This document shows, in pieces, positions 39,182 to 48,899 of a stretch of 64,000 bases of DNA. The stretch is from positions 416,832 to 480,831 of the forward strand of contig NZ_JAPZSC010000016.1 of NCBI RefSeq assembly GCF_027531545.1, read 5' to 3'. Both the position numbers and the translations under genes were made by a program. How positions within the stretch are numbered: position 1 is the stretch's first letter; every line of letters begins with the position of its first letter. Under the pieces are notes generated by a model. That model worked only from the letters and a program-made list of their open reading frames with translations. It ran no database searches and was not told the origin of the DNA. This DNA comes from Silanimonas sp. (GTDB lineage Bacteria; Pseudomonadota; Gammaproteobacteria; Xanthomonadales; Xanthomonadaceae).

Positions 39182-39970
39182 TCAGCCCACCCAGCGCGGC
39201 GCGCGCTTGTCGAGGAAGGCGCCCAAGCCTTCTTGGCCTTCCGGCGACACGCGCAGGCGGGCGATCAGGCGCGCGTTCTCCGCGTCGACGCGTTCGGCCT
39301 CCTCGCGGGCCATGCCGCCCATGCGCAGGGCCAGCGTCTTCGCTTCCGCCTGCGCGATGGGGCCGCCCTTGCCGAGCCAGTGCAGCTCGCGGTCGACGGC
39401 CTCGTCGAGTTCCGCGGCCGGCACGCAGCGGTGCAGCAGGCCGATGCGCGCGGCTTCCGGCGCTTCGAACACTTCCGCCGTCTGGAACAGCTTGCGCGCC
39501 TGCCGAGCGCCGATGGCAGCTACGACGTAGGGCGAGATCACCGCGGGCACGAGGCCGAGCTTGGCTTCCGACAGCGAGAATTTCGCGCCCTCGACGGCGA
39601 TGGCGATGTCGCAGCAGGCGACGAGCCCGACGCCGCCGCCGTAGGCCGAGCCGTTGACGCGGGCGATCGTCGGCTTCGGAAAGAAGTTCAGCGTGCGCAT
39701 CAGCCGCGCGAGTTCCAGCGAGTCGGCGAGGTTCTCGGCTTCGCTCGCCTTGGCCATGCCGCGCATCCAGTGGAGGTCGGCGCCGGCCGAGAAGGTGCTG
39801 CCTTGGCCGGTCAGCACGAGGGCGCGCACGCCGTCATCGGCGGCCAGCGCGTCCAGCACTGTGTTCAGGGCGCCGATCAGGCCGGCGTCGAAGGCGTTGT
39901 GCACCTCGGGCCGTGCGAGGGCCAGCCAGGCGACGGCGCCGCGCCGCTGCAGGTCGATGGGATGGGACAC
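39182..39970 (-). CDS. liuC: Methylglutaconyl-CoA hydratase (enoyl-CoA hydratase family)
   Basis: 262 residues from a GTG at 39968-39970 preceded by GGAGGA. Crotonase fold: oxyanion-hole segments GQGSTFSAGADLHWM (about 60-75) and NGSAYGGGVGLVACCDIAIA (about 105-125), catalytic Glu region SLSEAKLGLVPAVISPYV. Context (LiuD, LiuB, MvaB) points to hydration of 3-methylglutaconyl-CoA to HMG-CoA. First gene of this part of the liu operon; the feo operon begins divergently upstream. Confidence 0.92.
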   Translation of the reverse strand: MSHPIDLQRRGAVAWLALARPEVHNAFDAGLIGALNTVLDALAADDGVRALVLTGQGSTFSAGADLHWMRGMAKASEAENLADSLELARLMRTLNFFPKPTIARVNGSAYGGGVGLVACCDIAIAVEGAKFSLSEAKLGLVPAVISPYVVAAIGARQARKLFQTAEVFEAPEAARIGLLHRCVPAAELDEAVDRELHWLGKGGPIAQAEAKTLALRMGGMAREEAERVDAENARLIARLRVSPEGQEGLGAFLDKRAPRWVG

Positions 39971-40087
39971 GCGTCCTCCGGAGGGGGCGGATGGGCTCCG
40001 GCCGAGGCCGGAAAGCCCCCGATTCTAGCGACTGCGCCCGCCTCGCCGACGTTGGTGGCCGGGTCGGCGTGCCGTGATGGAAATGTC

Positions 40088-40108
40088 TACAATGAGAACG
40101 ATTCTCAT
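40088..40108 (+). promoter_or_regulatory. feoA: Fur box over the feoA promoter
   Basis: ATGAGAA-CGA-TTCTCAT at 40092-40108 is a perfect seven-base inverted repeat of the Fur type. TACAAT at 40088-40093 fits a -10 box and overlaps its left end, so Fur-Fe(II) bound here would block initiation. Location directly ahead of a ferrous iron uptake operon supports the call. Confidence 0.85.
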
Positions 40109-40118
40109 GGACCAGCCC

Positions 40119-40370
40119 ATGACCCTGCTTGATCTGCCCACCGGCAGCACCGCCACCGTCGCCGCCGTTGACGACGTCCATGCCAACGACGCGATCGCCC
40201 GCCGCTTGCGCGAGCTCGGTTTCGTCGCTGGCGAGCCGGTGCGCGTGGTGACGCGCGGTCCCTTCGGTGGTGACCCGCTGCTGGTGCAGATTGCGGGCAC
40301 GCGCTTCGCGCTGCGTCGTGTCGAAGCCGCCCGCGTGCGGCTCGCCGAAAGCACGGGGGCGCAGCCGTGA
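40119..40370 (+). CDS. feoA: Ferrous iron transport protein A
   Basis: 83 residues from the ATG at 40119. In-frame starts at 40107 and further upstream lie within or before the Fur box and would need a near-leaderless or different transcript. SH3-like FeoA fold: LLDLPTGSTATVAAV, IARRLRELGFVAGEPVRVV, GDPLLVQIAGTRFALRR. Cytosolic partner needed for Fe(II) uptake by FeoB. Its stop and the feoB start share bases (TGATG). Confidence 0.92.
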   Translation: MTLLDLPTGSTATVAAVDDVHANDAIARRLRELGFVAGEPVRVVTRGPFGGDPLLVQIAGTRFALRRVEAARVRLAESTGAQP

Positions 40371-42259
40371 TGCAGGCCGTGCAGGGCGAGGCGCGTGCCC
40401 CCGCCGGTGCACGAATGCTGCGCGCCGCGCTCGTCGGCAATCCGAACTGCGGCAAGACCGCGCTGTTCAACCGCATCACCGGCAGCCGGCAGAAGGTGGC
40501 GAACTACGCGGGCGTCACCGTCGAGCGCAAGGAAGGCCGCGCGCGGCTCCCTTCGGGCCGCGAACTGGCGATCCTCGATCTGCCCGGTGCCTACAGCCTT
40601 CAGGCGGCCAGCCTCGATGAAGCGGTGACGCGCGATCTTTTGCGCGGCTTCTATCCCGGTGAACCGGCACCGGATTTGCTGCTCTGCGTCGTCGATGCCA
40701 CCAACCTGCGCCTGCACCTTCGCTTCGTGCTCGAGCTGAAGGCGCTGGGCAAGCCGATGCTGGTGGTTCTGAACCTCGTCGATGCCGCGAAACGGCGCGG
40801 CATTGCCATCGACATCGCGCGCCTGTCCGCCGAGCTGGGCGTTCCCGTGGTGCCCACCGTCGCCGTGCAGCGCGGCGGTGCGGACACGTTGCTGGCGGCG
40901 ATCGATGCCGGCGAGGCGCGCCTGCCGCCGACGGTCGCGGCGACCGCGACACCCGACGCCGATGCCCTCCATGCCGAAGTGCATCGCCTCCTCGATGCCG
41001 CGGTGCGGACGCCGCCGGCGGGCCTCACCACCGAAGACCGCCTGGACCGCATCGCCTTGCACCCGGTGTTCGGATTCGTGCTGCTGGCGGCGGTGATGTT
41101 CCTGATGTTCCAGGCCGTCTATGCCTGGGCCGAACCGCTGATGGGCGGCATCGAATCCGCCACCGCGTGGCTGGGCGCCACGGTCGCGGCGTGGATGCCG
41201 GCCGGGCCGCTGAAGAGCCTCGTCGTCGATGGACTGATCGCCGGGCTCGGCGGCGTGGTCGTGTTCCTGCCGCAGATCCTGATCCTGTTCCTCTTCATCC
41301 TCGCGCTCGAGGAGAGCGGCTACCTGCCGCGCGCGGCCTTCCTGCTCGATCGCGTGATGGCGGGCGTCGGGCTGTCGGGGCGCAGCTTCATCCCGCTGCT
41401 TTCGAGCTTCGCCTGCGCGGTGCCCGGCATCATGGCCACGCGCAGCATCCAGGACCCGCGCGACCGCCTCGCCACCATCCTCGTCGCGCCGCTGATGACC
41501 TGCTCCGCGCGCCTGCCGGTGTACGCCCTGCTCATCGGTGCCTTCATCCCGCAGCGCGACGTGCTGGGCGTGTTCAACCTGCAGGGCCTCGTGCTCTTCG
41601 CGCTCTACGCCGCGGGCATCCTCTCTGCGCTCGCCGTGTCGTGGGTGATGAAGCGCTGGCGCCGCGACACGCGCGAGCACGCGCTGCTGCTGGAGCTGCC
41701 CGCCTATCGATGGCCGAACCCGCGCGACGTCGCCATCGGCCTCTACGAACGCGCCGCGATCTTCCTGAAGCGCGTGGGTGGCATCCTGCTCGCGCTCACC
41801 GTGCTGCTGTGGTTCCTTGCCAGCTATCCCGCGCCGCCCGCCGGCGCGACCGGTGCGGCCATCGACCACAGCTTCGCCGGGATGATTGGGCACGCCATCG
41901 CCCCGCTGTTCGCGCCGCTCGGCTTCACCTGGCAGATCTGCATCGCCCTGATCCCGGCGATGGCCGCGCGCGAAGTGGCGGTCTCGGCGCTGGCCACGGT
42001 CTACGCGATCAGTGCGGTCAGCGACGACCAGGCCGGCGCGCTGGCGCCCCTGATTGCGAACGACTGGTCGCTGGCCACCGCGCTCGCGCTGCTGGTGTGG
42101 TTCATCTATGCGCCGCAGTGCATCAGCACGCTGGCCACCATCAAGCGCGAGACCAACAGCTGGCGGCAGACGGGGATCGCCACGGCTTACCTGTTCGCGC
42201 TGGCCTATGGCGCCACCTTCATCACCTACCAGCTCGCCGTGGCGATGGGGGCGGGGTGA
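40370..42259 (+). CDS. feoB: Ferrous iron permease FeoB
   Basis: 629 residues from the ATG at 40370. N-terminal G domain: ALVGNPNCGKTALFN (G1), VANYAGVTVERKEG (switch), LDLPGAYSL (G3), VLNLVD in place of the usual NxxD (G4). Membrane part begins near residue 225; the gate and iron-path motifs RSFIPLLSSFACAVPGIMATR and LMTCSARLPVYALLIGAFIP are intact with their Cys residues. Shorter than E. coli FeoB (773) because of compact loops and no C-terminal cytosolic extension; that extension may be supplied by the small Cys-tailed gene that follows. Confidence 0.96.
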   Translation: MQAVQGEARAPAGARMLRAALVGNPNCGKTALFNRITGSRQKVANYAGVTVERKEGRARLPSGRELAILDLPGAYSLQAASLDEAVTRDLLRGFYPGEPAPDLLLCVVDATNLRLHLRFVLELKALGKPMLVVLNLVDAAKRRGIAIDIARLSAELGVPVVPTVAVQRGGADTLLAAIDAGEARLPPTVAATATPDADALHAEVHRLLDAAVRTPPAGLTTEDRLDRIALHPVFGFVLLAAVMFLMFQAVYAWAEPLMGGIESATAWLGATVAAWMPAGPLKSLVVDGLIAGLGGVVVFLPQILILFLFILALEESGYLPRAAFLLDRVMAGVGLSGRSFIPLLSSFACAVPGIMATRSIQDPRDRLATILVAPLMTCSARLPVYALLIGAFIPQRDVLGVFNLQGLVLFALYAAGILSALAVSWVMKRWRRDTREHALLLELPAYRWPNPRDVAIGLYERAAIFLKRVGGILLALTVLLWFLASYPAPPAGATGAAIDHSFAGMIGHAIAPLFAPLGFTWQICIALIPAMAAREVAVSALATVYAISAVSDDQAGALAPLIANDWSLATALALLVWFIYAPQCISTLATIKRETNSWRQTGIATAYLFALAYGATFITYQLAVAMGAG

Positions 42260-42480
42260 TGGCCCAGGAGTTCATCGTTGCCCTGCTGGTGTTGGCCGCC
42301 GCGGCCTTCGTGCTGCACGACCGCGCGCCGCGGCTGAGCCGTCGGCTTCGCGTTGCGATGGCCGTGCCGCTGGTGCGCGAGGGGAGGCCCGCTTGGGTGA
42401 AGCGGGCAGGGCGCTGGATCGCGCCACCGCGCGTCGCGTCGAAGGGTTGTGGTGGCTGCACCGGCTGCGAGCCGGGTTGA
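42259..42480 (+). CDS. Small membrane protein with Cys-rich tail, FeoB-associated (DUF6587-like)
   Basis: 73 residues from an ATG that overlaps the feoB stop (TGATG). One N-terminal membrane helix (EFIVALLVLAAAAFVL), then an Arg-rich linker, and a C-terminal cysteine cluster GCGGCTGC three residues from the end. FeoB-linked small Cys-rich proteins are known; the Lysobacterales version resembles DUF6587. The cluster could bind Fe(II) or an Fe-S centre on the cytoplasmic face. Function unproven. Confidence 0.8.
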   Translation: MAQEFIVALLVLAAAAFVLHDRAPRLSRRLRVAMAVPLVREGRPAWVKRAGRWIAPPRVASKGCGGCTGCEPG

Positions 42481-42504
42481 TCGTCCCGGCCGGCCTTTTG
42501 CCGG

Positions 42505-44127
<1,623 letters not shown>

Positions 44128-44179
44128 GGGTCAGGAGGCAGGGGGAGCGGCGAGAGAGCGCGATGTTAGCGTCTGGGCG

Positions 44180-44209
44180 AAAAAAAACCGCCGGGCAAGC
44201 CCGGCGGTT
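44180..44209 (-). terminator. Rho-independent terminator after the lipoprotein gene
   Basis: AACCGCCGGGC at 44186-44196 pairs with GCCCGGCGGTT at 44199-44209, two-base loop. On the minus strand it is followed by a run of eight T. It lies 25 bases after the lipoprotein stop and isolates that gene from liuB. Confidence 0.9.
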
Positions 44210-44234
44210 TTCGGCGAAGTACTCGCAGCCCGAA

Positions 44235-44537
44235 TTACTGGGCCGGGGTCTCTTCGGCCGGGGCTTCTTCAGCGGCCGGCTCGACGGCAGCAGCGGCGTC
44301 GGCGGCAGCGCCTTCGACAGCAGCAGCGGCGTCGGTGGCGGCGCCTTCGACAGCAGCGGCGGCGTCGGTGGCAGCGGCGTCAGAGGCCGGGGCCATTTCT
44401 TCAGCGGCCGGGGCTTCAGCAGCCGGGGCTTCAGCAGCCGGAGCTTCGGCGGCCGGGGCGGCTTCTTCAGCCGGCTTCGAGCAGGCGGTCAGGGCCAGAG
44501 CGACGGCCAGAGCGAGCAGCGACTTGTTCAGCGACAT
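44235..44537 (-). CDS. Small Ala/Glu/Pro-rich lipoprotein with tandem repeats
   Basis: 100 residues. Lipoprotein signal with lipobox LTAC, Cys at about residue 19. The mature chain has two repeat blocks: about four copies of a five-residue unit (PAAEA) and then three near-identical eleven-residue units (ATDAAAAVEGA, twice exact, once as AADAAAAVEPA). The composition is almost only Ala, Glu, Pro, Asp, Val, Thr. Eleven-residue periodicity suits an amphipathic helix, as in LEA-like proteins. Highly acidic, so probably extended in the periplasm. No function can be assigned. It has its own promoter and terminator, so it is a monocistron. Confidence 0.75.
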   Translation of the reverse strand: MSLNKSLLALAVALALTACSKPAEEAAPAAEAPAAEAPAAEAPAAEEMAPASDAAATDAAAAVEGAATDAAAAVEGAAADAAAAVEPAAEEAPAEETPAQ

Positions 44538-44576
44538 GGAATGAGTCCTCGTCTACACGGGTAGTTAATAAGAAAA

Positions 44577-44600
44577 ACGTGCGCATTCATCCGCGCACGT
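44577..44600 (-). other. Hairpin followed by U-tract at the head of the lipoprotein leader
   Basis: ACGTGCGC (44577-44584) and GCGCACGT (44593-44600) pair around an eight-base loop; on the minus strand TTTTTCTTATT follows. It could terminate thiolase transcripts arriving from 44690 or, if the predicted promoter at 44608-44635 is right, form the very 5' end of the lipoprotein mRNA as an attenuator or stabiliser. Sequence alone does not decide. Confidence 0.55.
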
Positions 44601-44607
44601 TGTATTC

Positions 44608-44635
44608 ATCATGACAAGAACCCGACCGTAGTCAA
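44608..44635 (-). promoter_or_regulatory. Candidate promoter of the lipoprotein gene
   Basis: Minus-strand TTGACT (44630-44635) and CATGAT (44608-44613) are 16 bases apart. The predicted start is near 44601, giving a leader of about 64 bases. Confidence 0.4.
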
Positions 44636-44689
44636 GCCCTTGACCGTCCCTTTTTCGGGGGGTGGCCGCCACCCCCGAAAGTCACGGGA

Positions 44690-45865
44690 TCAGGCGAGCT
44701 CGATCGCCACCGCCGTCGCCTCACCGCCGCCAATGCAGAGCGCCGCGATGCCGCGCTTGCCACCGGTCTGGGCCAGGGCGTTCAGCAGGGTGACCAGCAG
44801 GCGGGCGCCCGAGGCACCGATCGGATGGCCGAGGGCGCAGGCACCGCCATGGATGTTCAGCTTGGCGTGCGGGATGCCGAGCTCGCGCATCGGCGCCATG
44901 GCGACGACGGCGAAAGCCTCGTTGACCTCGAACAGGTCGACGGAATCCACCGTCCAGCCGGCCTTGTCCAGTACCTTCTGGATGGCGCCCACCGGCGCCG
45001 TGGTGAACCACTCCGGGGCCTGCGAGTGCGTGGCGTGCGCCACGACACGGGCGATGGGCGTGGCGCCGAGGGCCTTGGCTTTGTCGGCCGAGGCCAGCAC
45101 CAGCGCAGCGGCGCCGTCATTGATCGACGAGGAAGCCGCGGCGGTGATGGTGCCGTCCTTCTTGAAGGCCGGCTTCAGCGTCGGGATCTTCTCGATGTTG
45201 CAGCGGCCCGGCTGCTCGTCCTGGTCGATGGCGGTGTCGCCCTTCTTGCCGGCCACGATCACGGGGACGATCTCGGCCTTGAACTTGCCTTCGGCCTGCG
45301 CGGTCTGTGCGCGGCGCACCGACTCGGCGGCGTAGGCGTCCTGCTCCTCGCGGGTGAAGGTGTACTTGGCGGCGCAGAGCTCGCCGAAGCCGCCCATCGG
45401 CTGCTTGTCGTAGGGGTTGGTGAGGCCGTCCCACGCCATGTGGTCGAGCATTTCGGCGCTGCCGTAGCGGATGCCGGTGCGCGAGCCGTTCAGCAGGTGC
45501 GGGGCGTTGGTCATGCTCTCCATGCCGCCGGCGACGACGACGTCAGCCGAGCCGGCCTTGATCAGGTCGGCGCCCAGCATCACGGCCTTCATGCCCGAAC
45601 CGCAGACCTTGTTGATCGTCGTGGCGCCCGCAGCGGCGGGAATGCCGGCGGCCAGCATGGCCTGACGCGCCGGGGCCTGGCCGAGGCCGGCCGGCAGCAC
45701 GCAGCCCATGATCACTTCGGAGACCGCGTCAGCGGCGACGCCGCTCTGCTCGAGGGCGCCCTTGATGGCGGCCGCGCCGAGCGTCGGGGCCGGAACCCCC
45801 GTGAATTGACCAAGAAGAGCGCCGAGGGCGGTGCGCTTCGCACCGAGGATGACGATGTCCGACAT
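44690..45865 (-). CDS. atoB: Acetyl-CoA C-acetyltransferase (thiolase II)
   Basis: 391 residues. Thiolase fold with the acyl-accepting Cys in NKVCGSGMKAV (about residue 88), the His in HGGACALGHPIGASGAR (about 347) and the second Cys in LCIGGGEATA (about 377). Condenses two acetyl-CoA or cleaves acetoacetyl-CoA. In this setting it would process the acetoacetate formed by MvaB after activation. The loop around residues 200-225 is Lys/Asp-rich as in biosynthetic thiolases. Name by family; phaA would be equally defensible. Confidence 0.93.
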   Translation of the reverse strand: MSDIVILGAKRTALGALLGQFTGVPAPTLGAAAIKGALEQSGVAADAVSEVIMGCVLPAGLGQAPARQAMLAAGIPAAAGATTINKVCGSGMKAVMLGADLIKAGSADVVVAGGMESMTNAPHLLNGSRTGIRYGSAEMLDHMAWDGLTNPYDKQPMGGFGELCAAKYTFTREEQDAYAAESVRRAQTAQAEGKFKAEIVPVIVAGKKGDTAIDQDEQPGRCNIEKIPTLKPAFKKDGTITAAASSSINDGAAALVLASADKAKALGATPIARVVAHATHSQAPEWFTTAPVGAIQKVLDKAGWTVDSVDLFEVNEAFAVVAMAPMRELGIPHAKLNIHGGACALGHPIGASGARLLVTLLNALAQTGGKRGIAALCIGGGEATAVAIELA

Positions 45866-45891
45866 GGGGAAGTCCCGGGGAGGAAAACGCG

Positions 45892-45921
45892 ATTATCCGC
45901 CCCGGGTGGTTTCAGCTGCAA
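45892..45921 (-). promoter_or_regulatory. Candidate promoter of the thiolase gene
   Basis: Minus-strand GATAAT (45892-45897) is a good -10; TTGCAG (45916-45921) 18 bases upstream is a weak -35. Transcription would start about 20 bases before the thiolase ATG. Confidence 0.4.
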
Positions 45922-45964
45922 ACGTATACAGGCCGACCTTCGGGCAGGGAGCAGCCCGTCATGG

Positions 45965-46795
45965 TCACCAGGGCAGCAGCCCGTAGTAGTCGCTTCCGGA
46001 CGGCGGACTACCGTCCTCCTTGCGGAAGGCACCCTCGCGATGCACCAGCGTGAGCGCTCTCGAGGTCGGCCGCGATTGGGCGACCGCGGGCTCGACGGCG
46101 AACTCCTCCGCGTCCTCGCGCATCGAAATGGCGCGCCAACCGCTCGCCTGTCGAGCGCCCGGCGACAGCGTGCTCGTCGTCTCGATCCAGCGCGAGCCGC
46201 GGCACTGCACGCTCACGCAGCCCTCGATCGCTTCCTGCCGGTATCGGGCCAGCCCCAGCACGCGGCGGAACCCCTTGCCCTCGGGCACAAACAGGGCGAA
46301 TTCGTCGCCCCACCGGTTGTCGGGGGCGCTCGACCCGGGAGCTGACTGGCTGACCGCCACACCAATCACGCCGCCGCCGGGGGCGAGGTCATGGAAGCCG
46401 GTATCGAGCGTGAACTCACCGCCGCGGAACAGCGTCGTCGCGTCCTCGATGGCGCTGGCCGTCACGTGGTGTCGCAGGCTGTTGCCCGCATCCAGCGTGG
46501 CGAGGACGAAGGCATAGCCCTCGCCGTCGCCGCCTTCCGTATACGAACGCGTCGCGTCGTCGCGGAAGCTGCCGATGACGTGCATCGCCCCTTTGGCGTC
46601 GCCCGGCACGGCGACGCAATCCAGCTGCAGCAGCGTGCCTTGCGACGCCGAAGCCGTCGCGGCATCCGCCGCCAGTGCGCGACGCAGGGTGGCCTCGATG
46701 CCGTCCCGGCACGAGGGGCCCGGCACGTCGTCGGCGTGCCCCGGGCCGGCGAGGCCGGCCAGAAGCAGCGCGACGAGGCCGGCGCGCGATGTCAC
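45965..46795 (-). CDS. Secreted hypothetical protein at the end of the psp/yqi operon
   Basis: 276 residues. Signal peptide MTSRAGLVALLLAGLAGPGHA. The mature protein has four cysteines that could pair (PSCRDG, QLDCVAV, EGCVSVQCRGS), a central beta-rich region (GGVIGVAVSQSAPGSS, DEFALFVPEGKGFRRVLGL) and ends SGSDYYGLLPW. No known domain was recognised. Start overlaps the stop of the 81-residue gene by four bases, so it is part of the membrane-stress operon. Periplasmic location is predicted. Confidence 0.75.
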   Translation of the reverse strand: MTSRAGLVALLLAGLAGPGHADDVPGPSCRDGIEATLRRALAADAATASASQGTLLQLDCVAVPGDAKGAMHVIGSFRDDATRSYTEGGDGEGYAFVLATLDAGNSLRHHVTASAIEDATTLFRGGEFTLDTGFHDLAPGGGVIGVAVSQSAPGSSAPDNRWGDEFALFVPEGKGFRRVLGLARYRQEAIEGCVSVQCRGSRWIETTSTLSPGARQASGWRAISMREDAEEFAVEPAVAQSRPTSRALTLVHREGAFRKEDGSPPSGSDYYGLLPW

Positions 46796-47037
46796 GCCGG
46801 CACGCCGTGCTTGGCGCGCACCTCGGCCATCCGTGCGCGCACGGCGGGGCGGAGTTCGCCCTGCTCGGCGCGGCGGAACACGTTGGCCAGCACGCGCTTC
46901 TCGTCGTCGTCGACGACGTTGTCGCGCAGCGCGAGGCCGAGCAGGAAGTTGAGCTCCTCGAGGTCGAGCTTGCCGTCGTCGGTGAACACCTCGATCGAGG
47001 CCAGTGCGATGTCCAGGTAGCTGCGGGAATTCGCCAT
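46792..47037 (-). CDS. Small acidic TerB/EF-hand-like protein
   Basis: 81 residues, all helical by composition. FTDDGKLDLEELNFLLGLAL resembles an EF-hand-like acidic loop plus helix, and NVVDDDEKRVLANVFRRAEQ a second one, the pattern seen in TerB-type domains that occur with membrane-stress proteins. No membrane segment. It lies ten bases after the flotillin gene and overlaps the secreted-protein gene. Calcium or metal binding is possible; assignment is tentative. Confidence 0.7.
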   Translation of the reverse strand: MANSRSYLDIALASIEVFTDDGKLDLEELNFLLGLALRDNVVDDDEKRVLANVFRRAEQGELRPAVRARMAEVRAKHGVPA

Positions 47038-47047
47038 GGTCGTCTCC

Positions 47048-48829
47048 TTACGCGTCGGTGCCGCGGCTCGGGCCGCTGGCGTGGGGAGCCTTCAGGCCGG
47101 CGGTCAGGCCGGCCGTGAGGCCATTGAGGTCGGCGCCGCTCAGGCCGACGTCCTTCATCAGCGAATCGACCAGCGGCGCGTGGGCGCGGTAGCGCAGCGC
47201 GCTGGCGACCACCTGCTCGGCGAGGTTGCCCTGCGCGGCATTGCCTTCGCCCGAGGCGGCGAGCGAACCGTTCGCACCTCCGGCGTTCAAGCCGTCGACG
47301 TTGATGATCTTGATGCCGTCGATGGCCTCCATCGGACGGACGCTCTCGCGGATGATGTCGGGCAGGTGCTTGAGCAGCGCCAGGCGCAGCTGCATCTCGA
47401 TCTGCTCGGCCGACAGCGTGTTCGCCGCGGCATTGACCGCCTTGGCGCCGTCGGCATCGACGCGGTAGCGCACTTCCGCCGCTTCGGCGCGCAGCTTCTC
47501 GGCCGCGGCTTCCGCCTCGGCTTCGATGCGCTTCTGGTCGGCGTTGGCCGTCGCCAGCGTGCGGATGGCCTCGGCCTTCTCGGCGGCCGCCTGCTTCTCG
47601 GACTCGGCGGCGATGGTGATGGCGATCTGCTCGCGCTCGGCTTCTTTCGCCGCTTCGACCAGCTCGATGCGCTTCTGGCGCTCGGCGCGCTCGACCTCAC
47701 GCACGGTGTCGACTTGCTCCTGTGCCTTCACGGCGTCGGCGCGGGCGATGTCCGCGGCCGCCTGGGCTTCCGATTGCGCGCGCGACTTCTCGGCAATGGC
47801 GATCGCCTTCTCCTGCTCGGCAAGCTCGACGATCTTCTTCTGGTTGACCTCGGCCGTGTTGACGTTCTTGGTCTTCTCGATCTCGCGTTCCTTCAGCTGC
47901 TGGTCCATCGCGATGCGCTGCTCCTCGACCGCGCGCTGGGCGGCGATCTTGGCCGAGTCGACCTGCTGCTGGGCGGTGATCTTCGCGCCCTCGGCCTCCT
48001 GGGTCTTCTGCGCCTGCTCGCGGGCGATTTCGGCCGACTGCGCGGCGCGGCGGATCTCCACCTCGCGCTCCTGCTCGAGCTTCGCGTATTCCTCGTCGCG
48101 CTGGATCTGCAGGCGCTGCTGCGAGGCTTCGAGGTTCATGCGCTGGATCTGGACTTCCGTCTGCTGCTCGATCTCGTTGCGCTTCTTGCGGCGCAGTTCG
48201 ATGGCTTCCGTCAGCTTCGTCAGGCCCTCGGCGTCGAAGGCATTGTCCGGGTTGAAGAATTCCTTGCCCGTCTGGTCGAGGCCGGTCAGCGAGACCGACT
48301 CCAGCTCGAGGCCGTTCTTGAGGATGTCCTCAGACACCACCTGCTGCACCTTCTGGACGAACAGCGTGCGCTGCTCGTGCAGTTCCTCCATGCCCATCTC
48401 GGCAGCCACCGAGCGCAGGGCGTCGACGAACTTGCCTTCGACCAGCTCCTTCAGCGACTCCGGTTCCATCGTCTTCATGCCGAGGGTCTGCGCGGCGTTG
48501 GCGATCGACTCCTCGACCGGCTGCACGCGCACGTAGAACTCGGCCTGCACGTCGACGCGCATGCGGTCGCGGGTGATCAGCGCCTGCTCGCGGGCACGCT
48601 GCACGTCGAGCTTCAGCGTGTTCATGTTGACGCGGATGATCTCGTGCAGCACCGGGAACACCAGCGCGCCGCCGTTGACGATGACCTTCTGGCCACCGAA
48701 GCCGGTACGGACGAACGAGACTTCCTTGGTGGCGCGGCGGTACAGCCGCGAGAGCACCAGCATGACGAAGAGGATGAAGCCGAGGCTGGCACCGGCAATC
48801 AGCACGATGCCCATGAAATCAAGACCCAT
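47048..48829 (-). CDS. yqiK: Flotillin-family inner-membrane protein (YqiK-like)
   Basis: 593 residues from the ATG at 48827-48829 with AAGGAG about 11 bases upstream. One N-terminal helix (FMGIVLIAGASLGFILFVML), then an SPFH domain (about 30-220; LHEIIRVNMNTLKLDV, ITRDRMRVDVQAEFYV), a very long Glu/Ala/Gln-rich coiled coil (about 230-510) with the flotillin EA repeats, and a C-terminal tail (HLPDIIRESVRPMEAIDGI, then Gly-rich). Forms large oligomeric rafts with YqiJ. Part of the PspA-linked operon. Role in membrane organisation and envelope stress follows from the family. Confidence 0.93.
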   Translation of the reverse strand: MGLDFMGIVLIAGASLGFILFVMLVLSRLYRRATKEVSFVRTGFGGQKVIVNGGALVFPVLHEIIRVNMNTLKLDVQRAREQALITRDRMRVDVQAEFYVRVQPVEESIANAAQTLGMKTMEPESLKELVEGKFVDALRSVAAEMGMEELHEQRTLFVQKVQQVVSEDILKNGLELESVSLTGLDQTGKEFFNPDNAFDAEGLTKLTEAIELRRKKRNEIEQQTEVQIQRMNLEASQQRLQIQRDEEYAKLEQEREVEIRRAAQSAEIAREQAQKTQEAEGAKITAQQQVDSAKIAAQRAVEEQRIAMDQQLKEREIEKTKNVNTAEVNQKKIVELAEQEKAIAIAEKSRAQSEAQAAADIARADAVKAQEQVDTVREVERAERQKRIELVEAAKEAEREQIAITIAAESEKQAAAEKAEAIRTLATANADQKRIEAEAEAAAEKLRAEAAEVRYRVDADGAKAVNAAANTLSAEQIEMQLRLALLKHLPDIIRESVRPMEAIDGIKIINVDGLNAGGANGSLAASGEGNAAQGNLAEQVVASALRYRAHAPLVDSLMKDVGLSGADLNGLTAGLTAGLKAPHASGPSRGTDA

Positions 48830-48875
48830 GGCGGTGGAACTCCTTGTGGCGGGGGACGAACGTGGGGGATGGAAC

Positions 48876-48886
48876 GGGGGGGGGGG
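48876..48886. repeat. Run of eleven G (C on the coding strand) between yqiJ and yqiK
   Basis: An uninterrupted G11 tract lies 47 bases before the yqiK start and 14 bases after the yqiJ stop. A small hairpin GACGC-CCCGAA-GCGTC directly precedes it on the minus strand. Long homopolymers at this G+C are prone to slippage and to sequencing error. Confidence 0.9.
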
Positions 48887-48899
48887 ACGCTTCGGGGCG

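Noticed and set aside
39988..40019. Hairpin GGGCT-CCGGCC-GAG-GCCGG-AAAGCCC between liuC and feoA
   Set aside because: Its position upstream of both divergent genes and lack of a U-tract give no clear role.
44641..44689. GC-rich hairpin (GGGGGTGG and CCACCCCC flanked by TTTCG/CGAAA) right after the thiolase stop
   Set aside because: It has no U-tract on either strand, so I did not call a terminator; the hairpin at 44577-44600 fits better.
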